Of a stretch of 64,000 nt of DNA, positions 57,725-64,000 are shown in pieces (the first letter of the stretch is position 1; the number at the start of each line of letters is the position of its first letter). Source of the stretch: Firmicutes bacterium UBA3553 (GTDB lineage Bacteria > Bacillota > Clostridia > Tissierellales > Sedimentibacteraceae); assembly GCA_002381185.1 (NCBI GenBank), contig DFOA01000059.1, positions 1-64,000 on the forward strand, given 5' to 3'. Position numbers and translations under genes: made by a program. The notes under the pieces are model-generated. The model saw only the letters and a program-made list of their open reading frames with translations, had not been told where the DNA came from and did not search any database.

Positions 57725-59797
57725 ATGGCATTGGAATACAAAGGCTATTTTGATTTTAGTGGCGGTTACAACGATTTAACCAGCGAAGATATACTAAAAG
57801 ACAACGAATTATCTATGCTTGTTAATGCTGAAATAACCGAAAAAGGGGCAATTAAGATACGTAATGGCACTGTCAATATAAACGAAACTAGCAAAGGGTA
57901 TGAAATAACTAGGCGTTATGAATATCTTGTACGAGATACTCCAAGAACACTTGAAGTTTATAACGAAAAATTGTACAAGATTACAGATGCAGGAGACGTT
58001 CTGCTACAGGATATTGGCAGCGATAAACCATATTTTTTAAGACAACAAGATGTTCTATATGTTTGTGATGGTGTCAATATCTATGAAGTAGGAGGAAAAA
58101 ACTATTTTTCAAACTCCGGAACTGTTGATATAAAATTTGGCGATATTGTACAGATCGGGGATGATTTTTCAGCTACTGGTATTATAGGATATTTTTATCA
58201 AGCTCAAGCAAATTTGGGAGAAACTGATTTGTCTGCTGAGAATTATACTAATATTGCACGATGGGATGATGTAACAGATGTATTGGGCGCGACTTCAAGA
58301 ATTGTAAGAACATTAAAGCCTTACGAAGCAGGCGAGAAAGAGGTTGTTCAAATAAGTGTGTTTAATGATGTTATTGACGGTGGTTATGTAACTGTAAATA
58401 TTCACGGTTCAGAATATGATGTTAATGTATCAACCGGAGATACAGCAAGACAAGTTGCAACTAAAATCGCAAACGCTACTTTTCCGGGATATGCCGCAAC
58501 CTCGAAACAGAATGTTGTAACTTTTAAAGCTAATTCAATAGGAATAAGAGAGGATGCTTACGCGGAAAGTTATGATACAGGAGTAAGCTTGGTGGTTAAT
58601 ACAGAAGTTCAAGGCAAGGAAGATGATAATATTCTTAATGAAGTACGCAACTGCACTAAGTTTGTTCAGCATACCAAGAGCGGTAGATATGTTGCGACGG
58701 GAAATCCCAAGAAACCTTCAGCTGTATACTTTAGCGAGCCTTATCAATTTAATTATTTTAAGCAACTCAATATATTATACCCTACTTCAAGCGAAGGTTC
58801 AGCTGTGTGCTTACTTAATCTATTGGATAGTATTGTTATAGGTTATAAACATAGTTGGTATGAATATACAGGCATTGAGCCAAGTGTTGATGGCACATGG
58901 CGCCGATTAGCTTTGCCGTATGGATGTGCTTCTGAATACAGCGTACAGATAGTTGATTTATATAACTTTATTTATCTTGCTGATAATGGGTTATATTTAG
59001 TAAGCGCCAATATATTGAATCAATACGGAGTTACAACACAAAATTCGAATACTGTGAAATGCATAAGTGATAATGTAGAAAATACAATTAGATCCATACC
59101 AAATAAATCGAAGTGCATTTCTACATATCACGATAACATATATTATCTTGCTTATACCGATAACATCGAAGGCAGCAATGACAAGATATTGCTTTACTAT
59201 ACAGATAAAAAAGCATATTCAATGTTTAAAAATGTTCATGTCAATGATTTTTTATATAGAGCTAATGGAGTATTGGAGTTCGCAAGCAAAAATTATGCGA
59301 TGAAATTCGAAAACACAAAAATTGCTGACATAGACCCAATAACAGGCGAAGAGGTCCCAATTGAATTTATTATGTCAACTTCAAATTTAGCTTTGAACGA
59401 CCGTATCGCTCATAAGTTCATAGATAAGATATTTATTCAAGCTAACATCGGCGCAGAGGATTTTGACAAGCATTTAAAGCTTGCAATTGCAATTGACGAT
59501 ATAGAGGTTACTTCAATACTTATTGACCTTGCAAAGCTAAATGAAGGCTTTGTGTGGGGTGACTTATGGGGCAGTCCATGGGGAAACTATTCAACGAATT
59601 TACAAAGTGCGTTTATACGGCAAACAGGAAACAGAATTTCCTTAACCTTTACAAATATAATTGACCCTCAAATTAACACAAACATTGTTGTATATGGCTT
59701 TGTGATAAGCTACAAGCCGTTAATAGCATATCAACCGATTGCCAACCTGGAATTTGCAAATATGCCTGATATACCGGAAGATGTAATTTTACCGTGA
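57725..59797 (+). CDS. Tail-hub/DNA-stabilisation-type protein
   Basis: A 690-aa beta-rich protein. DFSGGYNDLTSEDILKDNEL at the start followed by repeated propeller-like blades (YLVRDTPRTLEVYNEKLYKI, LYVCDGVNIYEV, NCTKFVQHTKSGRYVATGNP) resembles P22 gp10-type tail hubs. An insertion (about 205-300) contains DVNVSTGDTARQVATKIANA. It likely seals the tail end and holds packaged DNA. SD AAGCAGGTGAT. Confidence 0.75.
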   Translation: MALEYKGYFDFSGGYNDLTSEDILKDNELSMLVNAEITEKGAIKIRNGTVNINETSKGYEITRRYEYLVRDTPRTLEVYNEKLYKITDAGDVLLQDIGSDKPYFLRQQDVLYVCDGVNIYEVGGKNYFSNSGTVDIKFGDIVQIGDDFSATGIIGYFYQAQANLGETDLSAENYTNIARWDDVTDVLGATSRIVRTLKPYEAGEKEVVQISVFNDVIDGGYVTVNIHGSEYDVNVSTGDTARQVATKIANATFPGYAATSKQNVVTFKANSIGIREDAYAESYDTGVSLVVNTEVQGKEDDNILNEVRNCTKFVQHTKSGRYVATGNPKKPSAVYFSEPYQFNYFKQLNILYPTSSEGSAVCLLNLLDSIVIGYKHSWYEYTGIEPSVDGTWRRLALPYGCASEYSVQIVDLYNFIYLADNGLYLVSANILNQYGVTTQNSNTVKCISDNVENTIRSIPNKSKCISTYHDNIYYLAYTDNIEGSNDKILLYYTDKKAYSMFKNVHVNDFLYRANGVLEFASKNYAMKFENTKIADIDPITGEEVPIEFIMSTSNLALNDRIAHKFIDKIFIQANIGAEDFDKHLKLAIAIDDIEVTSILIDLAKLNEGFVWGDLWGSPWGNYSTNLQSAFIRQTGNRISLTFTNIIDPQINTNIVVYGFVISYKPLIAYQPIANLEFANMPDIPEDVILP

Positions 59798-59806
59798 GGA
59801 GGTGGT

Positions 59807-60892
59807 ATGATGCAGGAATCAAGGATTTTCAACGCAGATGTGGGTGATAGAAGTATCAACAATGCCGGACCGGATGCCATCGAAAAGGATTTGGACAATA
59901 TTTATCAAAATAAAGCATGGCGAAAAGATGTGCTGACAAAGGATAATGAAGCGTTATATGTTCCTACAACACCATATAATCCGGCTACAAAAGAATATGT
60001 GGACAACAATAGCGGAAGCAATACTGAAATAATTAACAATAATATAAGTATAATCCAAACTGATGTAATAAGTGCCGATGTTGCTCAACTTATGAATGCG
60101 TGGATAACTAATTTATTTGTAGAAGTTCTTAATACGAATTTTGAAGATTATTTGACAGGCGTAAGAGTTGATAATGGGTATTTAATAGGCAATACAAAAC
60201 TTGAAAGACGGTTTGTAAAGAGTGAAAAAGAAGGTATAAGACTCTATCAGCAGATTTTGTCTCTTGACTCGACAGATTTTATTCTCACAAACGGCGAAGA
60301 TGAAATTCAAGTATATTACACCTCTGTCCGTGGAGCGTATGCCTATAAATTCTTTACAATTCAAAATCCTGTAGCGTTGGCAGGAGATTGGACAAAGAAT
60401 ATAAAGTACAGTCCATACAAAATTATTAAAGGTGAAGACGGGCTGCATTATTATACAACGCCGTCATATTCTCAAGAAGGTTACGAACATTGGGAAGATG
60501 CTTTGCCGCATTTAATACGCACAACTTCAACTGAACATAAAGTTAAGGTGAAAACTGTCGTTAATCAATATGAAAAATTCAGTGCAGAATTCAAGGACTT
60601 GAAAATAAATGAAGAAACAACTATTAAAGAAGTTATGTTGACCTTGGGTGTTGGTGACGGCGTTACGGAGAAATCAGCTAAGGCAGAAATATATAAATCT
60701 CAGACAGGTTTGCAATTAAATTATTATCGGTCAAACACTGGAGAAGTGAGAAATATAAGTATTGATGATAACGGAATCCATACTAGCATGCCTGTTTATA
60801 ACGCTAATTCTAATATTAGGAATATCATCGTTACCACGGATGAACCTAATGCAAGCATGGGCAATGTGAATGATATTATAATTCAAGTTTAG
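59807..60892 (+). CDS. Tail fibre or spike-anchor protein
   Basis: A 361-aa protein. The N-terminal 60 residues (NADVGDRSINNAGPDAIEKD, then YNPATKEYVDNNSG) read as a virion-attachment part, a coiled segment follows, then beta-rich material. The last part (SNIRNIIVTTDEPNASMG) recalls fibre tips. SD AGGAGGTGG. Its place after the hub gene supports a tail role. Confidence 0.7.
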   Translation: MMQESRIFNADVGDRSINNAGPDAIEKDLDNIYQNKAWRKDVLTKDNEALYVPTTPYNPATKEYVDNNSGSNTEIINNNISIIQTDVISADVAQLMNAWITNLFVEVLNTNFEDYLTGVRVDNGYLIGNTKLERRFVKSEKEGIRLYQQILSLDSTDFILTNGEDEIQVYYTSVRGAYAYKFFTIQNPVALAGDWTKNIKYSPYKIIKGEDGLHYYTTPSYSQEGYEHWEDALPHLIRTTSTEHKVKVKTVVNQYEKFSAEFKDLKINEETTIKEVMLTLGVGDGVTEKSAKAEIYKSQTGLQLNYYRSNTGEVRNISIDDNGIHTSMPVYNANSNIRNIIVTTDEPNASMGNVNDIIIQV

Positions 60893-60905
60893 GATGGTGA
60901 TTATT

Positions 60906-62219
60906 ATGCCACTTGCAGGAGGAACAGGAACAGAATTAGACCCTTATTTAATTAGTACAGCGGAACAATTATATAATATTAGACAAGGTGGTCAATATCC
61001 AGGCGCTAATAATACATATTATAGACAAATAAATGATATAATTATTTCTAGCGAACTCGGTAATATTTGGTGCGATGGAACAGACGAAGATAAAACTTAT
61101 TGCTTCAAGGAGTATGATGGCGGTAAATTTAAGGTGCATTTAGAATATTATAGCATAGCTGAGATTGGCGTAGGTACACTTAGTGCAGGATTGTTTCCTA
61201 TTTTAGCTGACGGCTCCTTAACAATTAAAGATTTAGGCGTTCAATGCAATCTGCAGGCAAGAGGGTATGTTGGTGGATTGGTTGGAAGAAGCGGAACGGG
61301 ATTAGGGTATAAATATATTAAAAATTGTTATAGTAGAGGGTCTGTTAAAGGGCTAGCGCATGTTGGTGGTTTAATTGGAAGCTTACGCTACGGAAGTATC
61401 AATAAGTGCTATAGTGAAGCAATTATTACAGGCTCACAAAATTTGGGGGGAATACTTGGGGCCGGTAATTCTGTAGATATAACCGAATGTTATAATATAG
61501 GTGATGTATTTTGCGTTGAAGGTGGCAATGTTTTATTTCATGCTGGAGGTATAACGGGAAGTCTATCTTATTCTACAATAGTAGATTGTTATAATTTAGG
61601 AAATATACACGGGCAAAGGTTTGTAGGCGGTATAACTGGAGAAGTGGACTATTCTATTGGAAATTGTTATAATTTAGGTGATGTATCTGGGATTAGTAAA
61701 GTAGGTGGTATAGCAGGAGAATACTTCAATCGTTCGAATACTTATTTCAAAAATTGTTTTGCTTTAAACGATAAAATTATTGAAGTATCGGAAGATGAAG
61801 ACGGTGACTCTAATAGTTTTGGTAGAATTATTGGTATGCAATACACAACTGGTCCTCAACCTTATAATTGTCATGCTATTAATACAATGGAATTCTTTCC
61901 TTTTGGTGGTGCGCCTACTACAGTTTTTCCTGATTTTAATCCAGTCAGTAATGGGAAAGATGGCATAGATATCACCTCGTCACAAGCAAAAATACAATCA
62001 AATTACAATGGTTGGGATTTTAGTGGTATTTGGAGAATATCTCAAAGTATTAACGATGGTTACCCATACTTATTATGGACGCAGCCCGAAGGTGAAAGTA
62101 AAATATTCGCCATAACTAACACAGGGTTAAAGCGAGCTAAAAAAATGTACACGATTACGGAAACAGGCTTAAAAGAAATAAAAAAACTCAATGTCATAAC
62201 TGATGAAGGATTAAAATAG
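60906..62219 (+). CDS. GLUG-repeat beta-helix adhesin/spike
   Basis: A 437-aa protein made of beta-helix rungs. The start GGTGTELDPYLISTAEQL is the usual opening of GLUG proteins, followed by at least six GLUG-type rungs (GYVGGLVGRSG, AHVGGLIGSL, NLGGILGAGNS, FVGGITGEV, KVGGIAGEY) between Cys-Tyr lines (NCYSRG, KCYSEA, ECYNIG, NCYNLG). The C-terminus carries three IT.(T/E)GLK units. It probably binds or degrades surface glycans. ATG 60906 is used. Confidence 0.82.
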   Translation: MPLAGGTGTELDPYLISTAEQLYNIRQGGQYPGANNTYYRQINDIIISSELGNIWCDGTDEDKTYCFKEYDGGKFKVHLEYYSIAEIGVGTLSAGLFPILADGSLTIKDLGVQCNLQARGYVGGLVGRSGTGLGYKYIKNCYSRGSVKGLAHVGGLIGSLRYGSINKCYSEAIITGSQNLGGILGAGNSVDITECYNIGDVFCVEGGNVLFHAGGITGSLSYSTIVDCYNLGNIHGQRFVGGITGEVDYSIGNCYNLGDVSGISKVGGIAGEYFNRSNTYFKNCFALNDKIIEVSEDEDGDSNSFGRIIGMQYTTGPQPYNCHAINTMEFFPFGGAPTTVFPDFNPVSNGKDGIDITSSQAKIQSNYNGWDFSGIWRISQSINDGYPYLLWTQPEGESKIFAITNTGLKRAKKMYTITETGLKEIKKLNVITDEGLK

Positions 62220-62232
62220 AAAGGGTGAGAAT

Positions 62233-63540
62233 ATGGCTAATAAAGTAAAATATTACGATAGTGCAGGCAAATCATACGACGGATATAACATAGATGGCAA
62301 GACTTATAAAGACGAAGCAGGAACACAAAGAATTGATAAAGGTTCATATGTTCAAACAGAAGATAACTGGTTTCAAATGGGTAATACAGGCGGAGTAAAA
62401 GTTAATACGCCGGAATTTGCTGGTGGTTGGATTGGCAATATTAAAACGGGCAATCCTACAACCGAAAAGGCAAACACGCCTAAGACTCTAACCAATTATG
62501 GTAGTTATGAAAATATGCTTGCTGACATCCCGTATCCTACGGCAAACAATGAAAATATTAAAAATATGCAAGGGCAGATAGGTGAAGTAATATCTGCCCT
62601 TCAAAATTTCACACCTACCAAAAGTATGGGCAGAGACGAAAGCCAAGCAAGGTCATATGCACAATTAAACAGTATTTACAATCAGAATCTCGAAAAGCAA
62701 TTGGATGAATATAATCGTGACGCGGTATCAAGGGGAATGTTTGGACAACTTCCTACAGAAGCCCTGAAGCAAAATGCAATATCCGAAAGTGAAGTTAATA
62801 AAGCTGCTGCTATTGGCGACTTGGCAAGTAATTTATATACTCAAGATTTTAACATGGCAAGACAGACGGATGCAGATACATTGAATCGGCAAAACGCTTT
62901 ATTGTCTGCATTAGGGCAAAATTACGGCATTGAAGCTGATTTGTTAAATAATCAGCGTGCTGATTTCGTTAACTTAAGTAACCTTGCAACACAGGAAACA
63001 ACACAGAAATACAATAATGCTGTAAATAAGCTGAATACTTTGGGATATGCAGACCAAGCAATTTCTGATATTCTTGGTGTACCTGTAGGGACCCCGTCTG
63101 AACAAATTAATTTGTTAAACATTCAGGATAAAATGCAGAGAGAAATGCTTAATTTTCAAAGCCAACTTGACCGTTCTAACGCAGCTTATAAAGCTTCTTT
63201 GAGCGGTTCAAAGAATAGTAGTAATGCACAGAATATTACTATTCCGCAAAGATTGGATATATGGCAGCAGGCGGTAAATATGTTAACAAAAGAAGAGCCT
63301 GTAACTGACAATATGACAGGCAGAGTTACAGGCTATCAGAAGGTTTATCCTTCTTATGATGAAGTTAATTCTTTGTATTTGCAATTAATCAGCAGTTTGG
63401 GATATGACCCTTCTGACCTTATGTTATTGCAAGATTTACAATCGGAACAACAAAATAATAATAAAACTCCGCAGGCATATTCAAATCCACTTCTTGATGC
63501 AATAAGAAGCGAAACAGGAGCAAAGTTTTGGGGGAGGTAG
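62233..63540 (+). CDS. Internal virion (ejection-type) protein
   Basis: A 435-aa protein. After a beta-rich start (ADVKYYDSAGKSYDGYNIDG-like) comes a long alpha-helical, Gln/Asn-rich middle (NMQGQIGEVISALQNF, then LNTLGYADQAISDIL) and a flexible end. Such proteins in podoviruses form the pilot or ejection channel. Function inferred from form and position; a head protein is also possible. Confidence 0.6.
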   Translation: MANKVKYYDSAGKSYDGYNIDGKTYKDEAGTQRIDKGSYVQTEDNWFQMGNTGGVKVNTPEFAGGWIGNIKTGNPTTEKANTPKTLTNYGSYENMLADIPYPTANNENIKNMQGQIGEVISALQNFTPTKSMGRDESQARSYAQLNSIYNQNLEKQLDEYNRDAVSRGMFGQLPTEALKQNAISESEVNKAAAIGDLASNLYTQDFNMARQTDADTLNRQNALLSALGQNYGIEADLLNNQRADFVNLSNLATQETTQKYNNAVNKLNTLGYADQAISDILGVPVGTPSEQINLLNIQDKMQREMLNFQSQLDRSNAAYKASLSGSKNSSNAQNITIPQRLDIWQQAVNMLTKEEPVTDNMTGRVTGYQKVYPSYDEVNSLYLQLISSLGYDPSDLMLLQDLQSEQQNNNKTPQAYSNPLLDAIRSETGAKFWGR

Positions 63541-63546
63541 TTAGTT

Positions 63547-64000
63547 ATGGCGACAGTTGAAGAATTATATAAAGGTTTAAAAAGCGGTACAGTCAATAAA
63601 TCGCAGCTAAATGAGCAGCAAATAGGCGATGTATATAAATATATGCTTGACAATAAGAAGGTGTCTGTAAACCAATTTAAACCAGAAGTAGCACAAAGAT
63701 ATAATTTGATTGAAAGTAAACCAGTTATACAACAACAGCAAATAAAGCCCGTCTCGCGATTTGAGCCGATTTCACCTTATAAATATCAAGCCAATGTTGA
63801 TTTATCCAAATTCAAAATGCAAAACAATAAGCCGTCCACCTCTCCAGAAACGGAGTTGGTGGATATTTTGTCTAATTTAAGTATGCCTAAAGGTAATATT
63901 CAAGAAATCAAGAAAGTGGATGTTATAGGGAATTACGGATTAGGAAATATAGATTTGTATAACCGTCCAAAGGTTATTAATAATGACGATTCCATAAGCA
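63547..64000 (+). CDS. Partial internal virion protein, continues past the window
   Basis: An open frame of at least 151 codons with no stop before the right edge. It begins MATVEELYKGLKSGTVNKSQ and has a Gln/Pro-rich linker (VIQQQQIKPVSRFEPISP) near 60-80. SD GGGGGAGG lies in the previous gene. In podoviruses this position often holds a very large ejection or transglycosylase protein. Confidence 0.7.
   Translation, partial: MATVEELYKGLKSGTVNKSQLNEQQIGDVYKYMLDNKKVSVNQFKPEVAQRYNLIESKPVIQQQQIKPVSRFEPISPYKYQANVDLSKFKMQNNKPSTSPETELVDILSNLSMPKGNIQEIKKVDVIGNYGLGNIDLYNRPKVINNDDSIS

Larger units (their letters stand above)
10941..64000. mobile_element. Temperate phage genome (prophage), right end outside the window
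   Basis: One continuous phage genome: integrase and repressors, replication and recombination genes, late regulator, terminase, fibres, lysis genes, portal, scaffold, capsid and tail genes. All structural genes seen are intact. At least 53 kb is present. No tape measure or sheath gene is seen, which with the P22-like portal points to a podovirus-like virion, although the missing right end could change this view. Confidence 0.93.

Noticed and set aside
58623..58841. Internal open frame in the tail-hub gene
   Set aside because: It is out of frame with a long, well supported structural gene and has no SD.

Overview
The window is low-GC Firmicutes DNA of the Clostridia type. The evidence is an A/T-rich coding bias, strong GGAGG ribosome-binding sites, a CIRCE-controlled groESL operon and a biotin-dependent Na+-pumping decarboxylase operon typical of amino-acid or organic-acid fermenting anaerobes. 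About 11 kb of host chromosome is followed by about 53 kb of one prophage that runs off the right edge.

Host part (1-10927). An ABC-F protein (178-2094) has a promoter and an intrinsic terminator in its leader, a layout that suggests attenuation. A CDF metal exporter follows. Next come a methylmalonyl-CoA decarboxylase-type operon (mmdA-mmdD-mmdC-mmdB, 3561-7115), a hotdog thioesterase, class II fructose-bisphosphate aldolase (minus strand) and groES-groL with a perfect CIRCE operator.

Prophage control region (10.9-17.0 kb). The insertion lies directly after the groL stop codon. A leftward tyrosine integrase is followed by two leftward XRE repressors and a rightward early operon holding a Cro-like protein, an excisionase-like HTH, an AntA/ORF6C antirepressor and a phage sigma factor. 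A 16-bp operator family recurs near the integrase and early promoters. A separate consensus promoter overlaps a LexA (SOS) box and drives a 50-aa protein. A second developmental input is possible: the phage carries a stand-alone Spo0A DNA-binding domain (17093-17449), and a perfect 0A-box heptamer lies in the repressor promoter region.

Replication, recombination and nucleotide metabolism (17-38 kb). YqaJ exonuclease, a HerA-type ATPase and RecT are adjacent. A replication initiator contains tandem 11-bp iterons and is followed by a helicase-loader-like gene. Three DNA methyltransferases, RecU, SSB, dUTPase, RtcB RNA ligase and many tiny cysteine-rich proteins follow, ending with an ArpU/RinA-like late regulator. 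Some genes look broken or unusual: an in-frame ochre codon inside a zinc finger (23247), an HNH gene whose only plausible start is ATC (31304), and an A9 run that splits a leftward gene (38934-38942).

Leftward island (38.0-40.7 kb). Seven minus-strand genes of mostly unknown function sit behind one consensus promoter.

Late region (40.8-64.0 kb). The order is small terminase, a structured non-coding stretch, a RepL-like protein, a Tad1-like anti-Thoeris/anti-CBASS sponge, tRNA-Thr(UGU), large terminase, collagen-like and fibre genes, holins and an M23 endolysin. The portal, scaffold and capsid come next, then connector, tail-hub, fibre and ejection-type proteins. A P22-like portal and a scaffold, with no tape measure and no tail sheath seen so far, suggest a short-tailed (podovirus-like) temperate phage. 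The fibre and lysis genes lie between the large terminase and the portal, which is not the usual order.
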